Below, in pieces: positions 36,547 to 45,220 of a stretch of DNA of 51,335 nt. This stretch comes from Candidatus Accumulibacter appositus (GTDB lineage: Bacteria > Pseudomonadota > Gammaproteobacteria > Burkholderiales > Rhodocyclaceae). The DNA is taken from the NCBI GenBank assembly GCA_000585055.1, contig JEMX01000071.1, forward strand, positions 1 to 51,335. Reading direction: 5' to 3'. Position 1 is the stretch's first letter, and each line of letters starts with the position of its first letter. Under the pieces are notes generated by a model. That model was not told the DNA's origin. It made no database searches and worked only from the letters and a program-made list of their open reading frames with translations. The translations under genes were made by a program, and so were the position numbers.

Positions 36547-37260
36547 TTATTTGGACGAGGTGGACGCCTCCGCGAGCTTCTGCTCGATCCTGGCGAGCGG
36601 GATCGCACCGGGGATGCGCTCGCCGTCAGCAAAAAAGATCGTCGGCGTGCCATTGATGGCCAGCTTGCGCCCCGTCTCGACGCTTTTCTTGACCGCCGTG
36701 GTATCGCAATCGCCTTTTCCGCTCGGCGCCTTGCCGTCGAGCATCCAGTCGTTCCAGGCCCGCACCTTGTCGGCGGAGCACCAGATCTGATTCGATTTTT
36801 CCAACGAGTCCTGGGAAAGGATCGGGTAGAGGAAGGTATAGATGGTGACGTTGTCCAGTGTCGCGAGTTCTTTTGCCAATTTTTTGCAATAACCGCAGTT
36901 CGGATCCTCGAAGGTCGCGAAAACGCGTTTGCCATCACCGCGCACCTGTTTAATCGCCTGTGCCAGGGGAAGATCCGAGAACTTGATCGCGGTGAGCTTC
37001 TGCATCCGCTCGCTGGTTACGTTTTTCATCGTCTTGCCGTCAATCAGAGAGCCGACCAGCAAGGCCGAAACTTTCTCGTCCGTGTAGACAATCTGGCCAT
37101 CCGTGTACACTTCATAGAGGCCAAGATAAGGCGTCTTGGTGACACTCGTGACCGGAGCACCAAGCTTGCCTTCGAGCGCCTTCTTGACACTTGCCTCATC
37201 TGCCAAGGTAGGCAGGCTGAGCGCAGCAGCGACGGCAAATGGCACGAGTTTCATATACAT
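36547..37260 (-). CDS. dsbC: Disulfide isomerase DsbC
   Basis: 237 aa. Signal peptide (about residues 1-20), N-terminal dimerisation domain (VKKALEGKLGAPVTSVTKTP, LYEVYTDGQIVYTDE), then a thioredoxin fold with CGYC in FEDPNCGYCKKLAKEL and the cis-Pro in INGTPTIFFADG. Periplasmic isomerase that corrects wrong disulfides and is kept reduced by DsbD. A further Cys pair (WCSADK; GDCDTT) is typical of DsbC. GGAG lies seven bases before the first of two close ATGs. It follows the flavin hydroxylase gene by 30 bp, probably one operon. Confidence 0.93.
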   Translation of the reverse strand: MYMKLVPFAVAAALSLPTLADEASVKKALEGKLGAPVTSVTKTPYLGLYEVYTDGQIVYTDEKVSALLVGSLIDGKTMKNVTSERMQKLTAIKFSDLPLAQAIKQVRGDGKRVFATFEDPNCGYCKKLAKELATLDNVTIYTFLYPILSQDSLEKSNQIWCSADKVRAWNDWMLDGKAPSGKGDCDTTAVKKSVETGRKLAINGTPTIFFADGERIPGAIPLARIEQKLAEASTSSK

Positions 37261-37290
37261 CTGGTTTCTCCAGGTTTCAATAAGGGTGTT

Positions 37291-38463
37291 TCAGAAGGCG
37301 CCGGTTGTTGCGTAGCGCACAAGAGAGTTTTTTAGGACTGGCAAAGCATTCGTCAGGTTCATTCCGAGGTTTCGCAAGGACTTCAGCCCCGGAAAATCGT
37401 CGCGGAAAAGTGCGTGCAAGGCGTGCGTGGTGGATTGCATGAGCAGGGTTTCCTCCCGCCGTTCGCGTTGATAGCGCAGGAGTAGTCGCTCGTTGCCAAT
37501 ATCCTGCCAATCCGGAGAGCCGACGAGTAGGCGCGCAAGCGCTTTGGCATCCTGGTAGCCCAGATTTATGCCATGTCCCGACAGCGGGTGAATGCCATGT
37601 GCCGCATCGCCAACCAGCGCCAGCCGTGGGGCGACGATCCGCGGCACCTGCACCAGTCGCAAGGGAAAGGCCGCCGGAGGCGTAAGCGAACGCAACGCTC
37701 CCAACTGATGCCCGCCGGCGGCGGCGATTCGGGCGCAGAAATCGTCGGCGGCCATCGCCAGCAGTGTTCTGGCATGCTCGTCGGCAGTGGACCAAACGAT
37801 CGAGATGCGATTCCCGGCCAGCGGCAGCCAAGCGAGCACCCCGTCAGCACGAAACCACTGCCGCGCAATTCCAGCGTGCGGCCGCTCGCATTCGAAATTG
37901 GCCACCAATCCCATCTCGCCATACGGAGTGTCGATCGCCGGCAGGGCAAGCGCTTCGCGCACCCAAGAGTCACGTCCATCGGCACCAACCAGCAACTTGG
38001 CCGAAAGCGTCTCGCCACTGGCAAGGGTAAGCACGGCGGCAGCGGAATTCACTGTCAATGACTGCGCTGCGGCGGGGCAGCAGAGGGTGAGATTTCCTTG
38101 ACGCTTGGCGTTCTCCCAAAGCTCGCTGGCCATCAGCGACGACTCCAGAATCCAGCCCAGCTCCGGCAAGCCCGTCTCATAAGCCGAAAAATGGAGCGCT
38201 GCGCCAGAGTCACCGAAAATCTCCATGCTCTGAATCGCCGCGATCCGCTCGGCAGCCATGTGCTTCCAGACACCGATTTCCTGCAGGAAGGCGGCGTTGG
38301 CCGGCGAAAGTGCATAGACGCGCACATCCCAGCCCGCTGGCCTCTGCGGCGGACGCTGCTCAACCAGGCCAAGCCTGAGGCGGGTGTCGCGTAGCGCGCA
38401 AGCCAGCGCGAGGCCCGCCAGACCGCCACCGACAATGAGAACATCGAACTCGCTAGCTTGCAT
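37291..38463 (-). CDS. UbiH/UbiF/COQ6-family FAD hydroxylase
   Basis: 390 aa. FAD-binding Rossmann motif at the N-terminus (VLIVGGGLAGLALACAL), the GADGRDS block near the middle, and LVGDAAHGIHPLSGHGINLGYQDA near residue 280, all marks of ubiquinone-ring hydroxylases. Expected to hydroxylate a ubiquinone precursor; which carbon (UbiH, UbiF or UbiI type) cannot be decided from sequence alone. The ATG at 38463 gives MQASEFDVLIVGGG; the upstream frame extension to 38505 is not supported. Co-directional with dsbC. Confidence 0.9.
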   Translation of the reverse strand: MQASEFDVLIVGGGLAGLALACALRDTRLRLGLVEQRPPQRPAGWDVRVYALSPANAAFLQEIGVWKHMAAERIAAIQSMEIFGDSGAALHFSAYETGLPELGWILESSLMASELWENAKRQGNLTLCCPAAAQSLTVNSAAAVLTLASGETLSAKLLVGADGRDSWVREALALPAIDTPYGEMGLVANFECERPHAGIARQWFRADGVLAWLPLAGNRISIVWSTADEHARTLLAMAADDFCARIAAAGGHQLGALRSLTPPAAFPLRLVQVPRIVAPRLALVGDAAHGIHPLSGHGINLGYQDAKALARLLVGSPDWQDIGNERLLLRYQRERREETLLMQSTTHALHALFRDDFPGLKSLRNLGMNLTNALPVLKNSLVRYATTGAF

Positions 38464-38545
38464 GCAGATGGGGCTCGGAAATAACCTTGCGCTCCTAGGA
38501 TCCATATTTTACAAAAACAGCCAAGGGTGTTAGAAGCTCACAGCG

Positions 38546-39004
38546 ATGACCTCGCTCGCCAGACGCGCGCACCCTGCGCAGCTTTACTTCCCGGCACTTG
38601 CTCGTTCCGAGCATGATTCCCCGCTAGACGCGTTAATCGCTGCGTGTGTGCCGCGACCCGAGGCGATGGACCTGGTGGCCGCTTCCTGGGCCGCCCGTGA
38701 TTCGAATTGCCTGCTTGCCTTTCTAGACGGCGGCCGCGCGATTGCCGTGTTACGTACGCCGGCAGGACGTTGGGCGACGTGTAATGCCTTTCTTGACCAT
38801 CTCTATGCGAGCTCTCAGGACGCGCATCGGCGGCTGGAAAAACGCTGCAAGCGCCACCGCCAGGCTTACGTGGTCAGCCTTCCAGTGGGACGCATCGACC
38901 ACGCCACGCTGGGAAAGCTCCTTGCCGATGTAGCCGATGGCGACGCAAACTCGGTGCGGCGCACAACCCCAAAAACCTTGGTCGGTACCGACCAGCAGAA
39001 CTAA
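38546..39004 (+). CDS. Hypothetical protein, unrecognised
   Basis: 152 aa, soluble, no signal peptide, no domain I recognise. Arg- and Ala-rich, with helical stretches (AHRRLEKRCKRHRQAYVVSL) and a hydrophobic core piece (NCLLAFLDGGRAIAVLRTP). Codon use looks like that of its neighbours, and the frame lies in a gap between divergent and convergent genes with no competing frame, which supports a real gene. No strong ribosome site at the ATG. Its stop (TAA 39002-39004) is part of the A-run of the psiF terminator. Confidence 0.55.
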   Translation: MTSLARRAHPAQLYFPALARSEHDSPLDALIAACVPRPEAMDLVAASWAARDSNCLLAFLDGGRAIAVLRTPAGRWATCNAFLDHLYASSQDAHRRLEKRCKRHRQAYVVSLPVGRIDHATLGKLLADVADGDANSVRRTTPKTLVGTDQQN

Positions 39005-39030
39005 AACGCCGGCTCCGATGAGAGCCGGCG
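39003..39030 (-). terminator. Terminator of psiF (overlaps convergent gene's stop)
   Basis: Nine-bp perfect stem CGCCGGCTC / GAGCCGGCG (39007-39015, 39022-39030) with a six-base loop. On the minus strand it is followed by TTTT (39003-39006), an intrinsic terminator for the leftward psiF gene. For the plus strand the same hairpin directly follows a stop codon, so it may serve both genes. Confidence 0.75.
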
Positions 39031-39072
39031 CCCGCGAGCCATCCTCCGACGCTCGTATGCTGCGCTTGTTGC

Positions 39073-39435
39073 TTAAGCTTTAAGGCACTCGCTCATGAAG
39101 GCCTTGCGCTCGTCACCCTTGAGCCCCTTGCTGCTAGCGGTGGCGTTACACTCCTTCATCTTGTTCTGCTGACTCGTCTTGGCCGGCGCGGCTGCCGGAC
39201 TCGCCTCGGCCGGCGCGGCTGCCGGAGCAGCTTCGGCCGGCGCCTTCTTGAGGCAGTTACTCATGAATTGCTTGCGCTCATCGCCCGTCAGGGCCTTTTC
39301 CTTGGCGTCGGCATTACAGAACTTCATCTTCTCCTGTTGTGCCTTCTGGGCTTCTGAGGGCTCCTTCTTTCCTTCGGCGGCAAAGGCGCCGCCGGTGGCG
39401 AAGACAAGAGCGACAATCGCGGTCAGAGCTTTCAT
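39073..39435 (-). CDS. psiF: PsiF-repeat exported protein
   Basis: 120 aa. Signal peptide (MKALTAIVALVFATGGAFA) followed by two PsiF repeats (KMKFCNADAKEKALTGDERKQF and KMKECNATASSKGLKGDER), each with a pair of Cys, separated by an Ala/Pro-rich linker (APAEAAPAAAPAEASPAAAP). PsiF is phosphate-starvation induced in E. coli; its function is unknown. AGGAG lies eight bases before the ATG. No convincing Pho box is visible in the short upstream gap; hprK ends 44 bp upstream, so read-through from that operon is possible. Confidence 0.88.
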   Translation of the reverse strand: MKALTAIVALVFATGGAFAAEGKKEPSEAQKAQQEKMKFCNADAKEKALTGDERKQFMSNCLKKAPAEAAPAAAPAEASPAAAPAKTSQQNKMKECNATASSKGLKGDERKAFMSECLKA

Positions 39436-39479
39436 CGGGGTTTCTCCTAGGTTGAGGAAGCCTTATGATTAAGCCACCG

Positions 39480-40424
39480 CTAGAGGTCTTCGTCAAGCAG
39501 CGCCTGCTGCTGGCGATCGATAAAATCGCCCATGCTATCGATACCGCGCAGTTGCAGGATACTGTTGCGGACCGCAGCTTCGAGCAGCACCGCAATGTTT
39601 CGCCCGGCGGCGACAGGGATTACGACCTTGCGTATCGGCAAACCGAGAATATCCTGCGACTGGGCATCGAGAGGCAGGCGTGGTCCATCGCTGCTGCTTA
39701 ACGGCCTTTGCAGGTGCGCAATCAACTTGAGCTTCATTTTCCGGCGCGAAGCTGTCTCGCCGAAAATGGTGCGGATGTTGAGCAAGCCAAGACCGCGAAC
39801 TTCCAGATAATCTCGCAACATGCTTGGGCAACGCCCCTCGATCGTTGTCGGCGCGATACATGCGAGCTCGACGACGTCATCCGCGACCAAACCGTGGCCG
39901 CGCGAAATTAGTTCAAGTGCCAGTTCGCTCTTGCCGACACCGGAATCGCCAGTGATCAGGACACCCATCCCGAAAACATCCATCAACACGCCATGCATTG
40001 ATGTCGAACCGGCCAGACGGCGCGAAAGGTAGATCCGCAGCAAGTCGATGACCGCAGAGCACGGTTTCGAGCTGACAAACAACGGCGTCTGCGTCGACTC
40101 ACAACCCTCGCGAATCGCCGGCAGGATGTCCAGATTGTCGGCGATGATCAGCGCCGGCGGTTTGGCCGCCATCAACTCCCGCACCTGTTGGCGGAGGCGG
40201 TCCACGGTCACGCGTTGCGCCCAGGCATGCTCGGCGTGGCCGATAACCTGTAGCCGTTCCGGGTGGATCAGGTTGAGGTGGCCGACTACATCGGCACCGT
40301 AATTACTCTGTTCTTTGAGCTCGATCTGGCGGTCGACGCCGACTGCCACGATCCAGGACAGCTTCAGTTTCTCTCGGTGATCCTCATAGAGCTGGACCAC
40401 GCTGAACTGACGCGAGACGCTCAT
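39480..40424 (-). CDS. hprK: HPr kinase/phosphorylase
   Basis: 314 aa. N-terminal HprK domain, then the kinase domain with P-loop GDSGVGKS after HGVLMDVFGMGVLIT, the downstream EVRGLGLLNI signature, and a C-terminal helix. In proteobacteria that lack sugar PTS permeases, HprK acts on an HPr/NPr protein tied to PTS-Ntr regulation. It overlaps ptsN by four bases (ATGA). rapZ, which often follows in this cluster, is not downstream. Confidence 0.95.
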   Translation of the reverse strand: MSVSRQFSVVQLYEDHREKLKLSWIVAVGVDRQIELKEQSNYGADVVGHLNLIHPERLQVIGHAEHAWAQRVTVDRLRQQVRELMAAKPPALIIADNLDILPAIREGCESTQTPLFVSSKPCSAVIDLLRIYLSRRLAGSTSMHGVLMDVFGMGVLITGDSGVGKSELALELISRGHGLVADDVVELACIAPTTIEGRCPSMLRDYLEVRGLGLLNIRTIFGETASRRKMKLKLIAHLQRPLSSSDGPRLPLDAQSQDILGLPIRKVVIPVAAGRNIAVLLEAAVRNSILQLRGIDSMGDFIDRQQQALLDEDL

Positions 40425-40873
40425 GTTCCGTCGGCAAAGATCTGGCGAACGCTATTCGAGTCGATGGCACTGGCAAGAGCTTCGCGGCACGCGCGGTCAG
40501 AAAAGTGCTGTGCCAACTCAGAGAGGATTTGCAGATGCTGCTCAGTCGCCACTTCGGGAACCAGCAGGACGAACAACAGCGAAACCGGCTTGCCGTCCGG
40601 AGAATCGAACGGCACCGGTGCCGCCAGGCGCAGGAAGGCGCCCGTGGCATCTTTCAAGCCCTTGATACGGCCGTGTGGAATGGCCACGCCCTGGCCAAGC
40701 CCCGTAGACCCGAGCTTTTCGCGCGCGAACAGGCTGTCGAACACGGTGCTGCGCGCAATCCCGAGATAGTTTTCAAAAAGGAGCCCCACGTGCTCAAAGA
40801 CGCGTTTCTTACTACTTGCGTCGAGATCAAGAATTATGTTTTCGAGGGGAAGTAACTGGGTAATCTGGCTCAT
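40421..40873 (-). CDS. ptsN: PTS-Ntr EIIA component PtsN
   Basis: 150 aa. EIIA-Ntr fold with the phosphorylated His in GVAIPHGRIKGL (about residue 67) and the GKPVSLLFVLLVPE block. A regulatory phosphocarrier affecting nitrogen and potassium responses. The ATG at 40873 gives the family start MSQITQLLPLENIILDL; the frame is open further upstream without similarity. Between hpf and hprK. Confidence 0.95.
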   Translation of the reverse strand: MSQITQLLPLENIILDLDASSKKRVFEHVGLLFENYLGIARSTVFDSLFAREKLGSTGLGQGVAIPHGRIKGLKDATGAFLRLAAPVPFDSPDGKPVSLLFVLLVPEVATEQHLQILSELAQHFSDRACREALASAIDSNSVRQIFADGT

Positions 40874-40917
40874 GCGACAAAAACCCGAAAAAAGGCTGAC
40901 GTGAATTGATTCAAACT

Positions 40918-40961
40918 GGGAAACACACGGGCCGGCCGGCGATTGCTGCCGGCCCCCCGTG
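40918..40961 (-). terminator. GC-rich hairpin between hpf and ptsN
   Basis: Long stem formed by CACGGG...GCCGGC and GCCGGC...CCCGTG around loop AGCAATC (40926-40961). In the minus direction it is followed by TGTTTCCC. Probably a partial terminator within the rpoN operon. Confidence 0.5.
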
Positions 40962-40978
40962 CGCAGACGACACATCGA

Positions 40979-41305
40979 TCACTCGACGACGATATGGTCG
41001 ATGATCTTGCTCCCGCGGTGATGATCCTGCAACTTCTGCTTGTACTTCTGAACCTGGCGCTCGAGCTTGTCGACCAAGGCATCTACGGCGGCATAAAGGT
41101 CCTCATCGACCGTTTCCACGTAGACGTCCTTGCCCGCCAGGTGAACGGTCACTTCTGCTTTCTGCTTCAGCTTTTCCACTGACAGAATCACGTTCACGTC
41201 TATCACGTTATCGAAATGACGGGTGATTCGCTCGAGCTTACCGGTGACGTAATCACGCAGTGCAGGGGTAATATCGAGGTGGTGACCACTGACTTGCAGG
41301 TTCAT
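40979..41305 (-). CDS. hpf: Ribosome hibernation promoting factor
   Basis: 108 aa, short-type HPF/RaiA ([27 protein letters not shown]-like segment [43 protein letters not shown]). Binds the 30S decoding region of idle ribosomes in stationary phase. Conserved place downstream of rpoN. The C-terminal extension of long HPF is absent. Confidence 0.94.
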   Translation of the reverse strand: MNLQVSGHHLDITPALRDYVTGKLERITRHFDNVIDVNVILSVEKLKQKAEVTVHLAGKDVYVETVDEDLYAAVDALVDKLERQVQKYKQKLQDHHRGSKIIDHIVVE

Positions 41306-41321
41306 GATGTGGCTCCTTCTT

Positions 41322-42758
41322 CTAAATGGACTTACGTAGATTGACCGGCGGAATATTTAGCGCTTCACGGTATTTCGCAATAGTTCGCCGTGCAACGACA
41401 ATGCCCTGCTGGCCAAGAACTTCGGATATCTGACTATCCGAAAGCGGCTTCTTCGGTTCTTCGGTGCTGATCAACTGCTTGATCAAGGCACGAATAGCGG
41501 TTGCTGAACACGCCCCGCCGGCTTCCGTGCCGACGTGACTGCCAAAAAAATACTTCAGTTCAAAAATCCCGCGCGGCGTTGCCATGTACTTCTGCGTAGT
41601 TACCCGCGAGATGGTCGACTCGTGCAGCCCCAGGACATCGGCGATTTCGCGCAAGACCAGCGGCCGCATCGCTACGTCACCGTGGTCCAGAAACTGGCGC
41701 TGACGTTCTACGATAGCCTGCGCCACCCGCAGGATCGTGTCAAACCGTTGTTGCACATTACGGATCAACCAGCGCGCTTCCTGCAGTTGGCCGGCGAGCC
41801 CGGAGCCGCGTTGTCGGGAGAGGATCTGGGCGTAGAGACTATTGATTCGCAGACGCGGAAAGGCATCAGCGTTGACGCTTACCGACCACTGTCCCCGCAC
41901 TTTGCGGACAACCACGTCCGGTGAGATGTAGCGGGTATCAGCCGAAGCGTATTGTGCGCCGGGCCGTGGATTCAGGCCGCAAATCAAGAGATGTGCCGCG
42001 CGCAGCGCGTCGTCGTCGCAACCCGTCTGCTTCTTAAGCTTGACAAAGTCATGACTGGCCAAGAGATCCAGGCCGTGCCGGACGATCTCCAGCGCCAGCG
42101 TACGCGTCTTATCGATTGGTAAGGCTTCGAGTTGTAAGGCCAGGCATTCCTGCGCGCTGCGCGCGCCGACGCCGGTGGGGTCGAAATGCTGCAGGTGCTT
42201 GAGCGCAATCTGCAGCTCTTCAAGCTCGATCTCCAACTCCGCAGGCATGGATTCGGCAAGTTCAGGCAGCGACTGAGTCAGATAGCCGTCGTCGTCCAGA
42301 GCATCGACCAGACAGCGTACCAGCACGCGGTCGCGGTCGGGGAGCATCATCAGCCCCAGTTGCCATAGCAGGTGTTCGCGCAGCGAAACCGCCGCAGCCT
42401 GGATATCCTGGAAATCGCTGTCTTCGTCGTCGGACGAAGCCCCTGAACCGTGTTGGCCGTTCTCCTCGCCGGGCCAGGCGTCGTCGGAGAACGATTGTTC
42501 AAGGTGTTCGGAGAGTTCGGAACGCTCTGCGTGCTCCTCCGCCGTCGCCGGGTCGGCGGCCGTTTCGTCGCTAGCGTTGGGGGACTCCGCCGTGCGAGCG
42601 AATTCCTCCTCGCGCTCAAGCAACGGGTTCTCCAGCAAGTATTTTTCGAGCTCCTGTTCAAGCTCGATCGTCGATAATTGCAGCAGCCGGATCGACTGCT
42701 GGAGCTGTGGGGTAAGGGCGAGATGCTGGGTAAGCTTGAGCTGGAGGGACGGCATCAT
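41322..42758 (-). CDS. rpoN: RNA polymerase sigma-54 factor
   Basis: 478 aa. Region I Gln/Leu-rich N-terminus ([21 protein letters not shown]) for activator contact, acidic region II (about residues 55-115), core-binding region, helix-turn-helix and the C-terminal RpoN box [16 protein letters not shown] that reads the -24 element. Two ATGs are adjacent at the start. The regulator at 990-2444 is a likely client. Confidence 0.96.
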   Translation of the reverse strand: MMPSLQLKLTQHLALTPQLQQSIRLLQLSTIELEQELEKYLLENPLLEREEEFARTAESPNASDETAADPATAEEHAERSELSEHLEQSFSDDAWPGEENGQHGSGASSDDEDSDFQDIQAAAVSLREHLLWQLGLMMLPDRDRVLVRCLVDALDDDGYLTQSLPELAESMPAELEIELEELQIALKHLQHFDPTGVGARSAQECLALQLEALPIDKTRTLALEIVRHGLDLLASHDFVKLKKQTGCDDDALRAAHLLICGLNPRPGAQYASADTRYISPDVVVRKVRGQWSVSVNADAFPRLRINSLYAQILSRQRGSGLAGQLQEARWLIRNVQQRFDTILRVAQAIVERQRQFLDHGDVAMRPLVLREIADVLGLHESTISRVTTQKYMATPRGIFELKYFFGSHVGTEAGGACSATAIRALIKQLISTEEPKKPLSDSQISEVLGQQGIVVARRTIAKYREALNIPPVNLRKSI

Positions 42759-42840
42759 TTACAGAACCGGGGACGTCGCCGCATGGTGGTGGGGAAAGCG
42801 CCCATAGGGTTCTCGAATTGTGGCTGAAAAACCGGCGGGC

Positions 42841-43575
42841 TCAGAGGCGGAAATTCTCACCCAGATACACCTTCCGGACGTTTTCATTATAAATGATTTC
42901 CTCAGGCCGACCAGCTGCCAGGACGCCACCTTCGTTGATGATGTAGGCGTGGTCACAGATGCCAAGGGTTTCGCGCACGTTGTGGTCGGTGATCAGCACG
43001 CCGATGCCGCGCTCCTTGAGGAAACGGATGATTTTCTGGATATCGAGCACCGCGATCGGGTCCACGCCAGCGAAGGGCTCATCGAGCAAAATGAAACGTG
43101 GCCCGGTGGCCAGGGCGCGCGCAATCTCGACGCGCCGACGCTCGCCGCCGGAGAGGGAGGTCGCCGGGCTGAGACGAAGGTGGCTGATATGAAGCTCTTC
43201 GAGCAACTCCGTGGCACGCACCTCGACTTCGTCGGGCGACAGGTTCTGCAGCTCGAGGACCGCCTTGATGTTTTCGCTGACCGTCAGCTTGCGAAAAACG
43301 GAGGCTTCCTGCGGCAAGTAGGAAACGCCCAGGCGGGCACGCTTGTGCATCGGCAAATGCGTGAGCGTCTGCCCGTCAAGATGAACGTCACCGCCATCGC
43401 AGGCAACCAGGCCGACGACCATGTAGAAGCAGGTCGTCTTGCCAGCGCCATTCGGGCCGAGCAGGCCAACCACTTCACCGCTGAGCACTTCGAAAGAGAC
43501 ATCGTGCACCACGGTACGCGACTTGTAGCGCTTCTTTAGATTCCGTGTGGAAAGTGTACTCTGGGTATCTGACAT
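42841..43575 (-). CDS. lptB: LPS export ATPase LptB
   Basis: 244 aa. ABC ATPase for lipopolysaccharide transport from inner to outer membrane: Walker A GPNGAGKT, signature [15 protein letters not shown], Walker [17 protein letters not shown]-loop ITDHNVRET; it ends [12 protein letters not shown] as LptB does. The usual upstream partners lptC and lptA are not here: the gene follows recX by 3 bp. Confidence 0.94.
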   Translation of the reverse strand: MSDTQSTLSTRNLKKRYKSRTVVHDVSFEVLSGEVVGLLGPNGAGKTTCFYMVVGLVACDGGDVHLDGQTLTHLPMHKRARLGVSYLPQEASVFRKLTVSENIKAVLELQNLSPDEVEVRATELLEELHISHLRLSPATSLSGGERRRVEIARALATGPRFILLDEPFAGVDPIAVLDIQKIIRFLKERGIGVLITDHNVRETLGICDHAYIINEGGVLAAGRPEEIIYNENVRKVYLGENFRL

Positions 43576-43578
43576 TTC

Positions 43579-44031
43579 TCAATCGTCTTCGAGATCGCCG
43601 CGCAGGACGCGTCGGATGGTTTCAGCGGAAAACCCACGGCCAGCCAGAAAGCGCATCTGACGGCTACGCGCCACAACATCGTCGGCGGCCAGCGCGGGTT
43701 GACGAGCGAACTTCCGCTGCCAGACGCGCCACGCGCGCGACAGCTCGTCTTCGCCGGTCGCGATAGCAGCACTCACCAGCTCGCCGGCAACGCCTTTCAA
43801 TCGCAATTCATAGGCCAGCTGCGCGTCACCGACGCGCCCCGAACGGGCACTTACTCGCGCCAGCGCGTAACGCTCGTCCGACAGCAAGCCTCTGGCGGTC
43901 AGATCGTCGAGCAAGGCGTACACCTGCGCTGCCGATTCCGCGTGTGGCATCAACTTGTGCGCCAGCTCAAGCCGCGCATAGTCACGCCGCCCGAGCATTC
44001 GCAGAGCCCGCTCGCGCAAGCTTTCGCCCAT
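43579..44031 (-). CDS. recX: RecA regulator RecX
   Basis: 150 aa. RecX family three-helix repeats (RERALRMLGRRDYARLELAHKL; LLDDLTARGLLSDERYALARV; ARSRQMRFLAGRGFSAETIRRVL). Binds RecA filaments and limits strand exchange. Lies 12 bp after recA and is probably read from the recA SOS promoter. Confidence 0.92.
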   Translation of the reverse strand: MGESLRERALRMLGRRDYARLELAHKLMPHAESAAQVYALLDDLTARGLLSDERYALARVSARSGRVGDAQLAYELRLKGVAGELVSAAIATGEDELSRAWRVWQRKFARQPALAADDVVARSRQMRFLAGRGFSAETIRRVLRGDLEDD

Positions 44032-44043
44032 CTCCGGGGGGCA

Positions 44044-45060
44044 CTAGGCGGCCGTCTTCACCGGCGGAGAGGGAACGTTCACGGCCGCGCGAATTTTTGC
44101 CTCTATCTCCTCGGCGACCTGTGGCTTGCTCTTCAAATACTCACGCGCATTGTCCTTGCCCTGGCCGATCTTCTCGCCATTGTACGCATACCAGGAACCC
44201 GATTTCTCGACCAGCTTGTGCAGCACCCCGAGTTCGATGATCTCGCCTTCGCGTGAGGTTCCTTCGCCGTAGAGGATATCGAAGATGGCTTCGCGAAAGG
44301 GCGGCGCGACCTTGTTCTTGACGACCTTGACGCGGGTCTCGTTGCCGATCACTTCGTCGCCTTTCTTGATGTTGCCGATACGACGAATGTCGAGACGAAC
44401 CGAGGCGTAGAACTTCAGCGCATTGCCACCCGTCGTAGTTTCCGGGCTACCGAACATGACCCCGATTTTCATGCGAATCTGATTGATGAAGATGACCAGG
44501 GTATTGGTGCGATTGATGTTGGCCGTCAGTTTGCGCAGAGCCTGACTCATCAAACGCGCCTGCAGGCCGGGCAAGGAATCACCCATCTCGCCTTCGATTT
44601 CGGCCTTTGGCACCAGCGCAGCAACCGAATCGATGACGACCACATCGACGCTGGCTGAACGCACCAGCATGTCGGCGATTTCCAGCGCCTGTTCGCCGGT
44701 ATCGGGTTGCGAGATCAATAGCTCGTCGAGGTTTACGCCAAGCTTCTGTGCGTAAGCTGGGTCGAGCGCGTGTTCAGCGTCGATGAAGGCTGCCGTACCG
44801 CCGAGCTTCTGCATTTCGGCGATAACCTGCAGCGTCAGGGTCGTCTTTCCCGAGGACTCCGGACCGTAGACCTCGACCACTCGGCCACGCGGAAGACCTC
44901 CGATGCCGAGAGCAATGTCCAGCCCCAGCGAGCCGGTGGAGACAACCGGGACATCGGTCACCACGCTGCCCTCGCCCATTTTCATGATCGAGCCCTTGCC
45001 AAACTGCTTTTCGATCTGGGCCAGCGCTGCAGCCAGCGCCTTTGCCTTGTTATCGTCCAT
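44044..45060 (-). CDS. recA: Recombinase RecA
   Basis: 338 aa. Starts [20 protein letters not shown] (ATG at 45058-45060; the open frame upstream lacks similarity). Walker A GPESSGKT (about 65-72), Walker [12 protein letters not shown]1/L2 DNA-binding loops ([30 protein letters not shown]). Homologous recombination and SOS co-protease. It has a promoter overlapped by a LexA box. Confidence 0.97.
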   Translation of the reverse strand: MDDNKAKALAAALAQIEKQFGKGSIMKMGEGSVVTDVPVVSTGSLGLDIALGIGGLPRGRVVEVYGPESSGKTTLTLQVIAEMQKLGGTAAFIDAEHALDPAYAQKLGVNLDELLISQPDTGEQALEIADMLVRSASVDVVVIDSVAALVPKAEIEGEMGDSLPGLQARLMSQALRKLTANINRTNTLVIFINQIRMKIGVMFGSPETTTGGNALKFYASVRLDIRRIGNIKKGDEVIGNETRVKVVKNKVAPPFREAIFDILYGEGTSREGEIIELGVLHKLVEKSGSWYAYNGEKIGQGKDNAREYLKSKPQVAEEIEAKIRAAVNVPSPPVKTAA

Positions 45061-45140
45061 TACCAGTCCCCTTGCTTGAGTGAGCGGAATTATCCCATGT
45101 TCGAAGGCACTGAAGATGCCCACCTCCGCAGCAACGCGGA

Positions 45141-45156
45141 CTGTCATTATATACAG
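45141..45156 (-). promoter_or_regulatory. LexA box (SOS operator) of recA
   Basis: CTGTCATTATATACAG: an exact CTGT-N8-ACAG match, AT-rich core, covering the recA -10. LexA binding here would block recA transcription until DNA damage. Confidence 0.88.
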
Positions 45157-45174
45157 TAGCCGGAGAATGGTCAG
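45146..45174 (-). promoter_or_regulatory. recA promoter
   Basis: Minus strand: -35 CTGACC (45169-45174), 17-base spacer, -10 TATAAT (45146-45151), inside the LexA box. Start of transcription near 45139, leaving a leader of about 80 bases before the recA ATG. Confidence 0.8.
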
Positions 45175-45220
45175 CCTTTACGAACGGCGAGCAAAAGCTA
45201 CTGCTCGGCAAGGCACTGCT

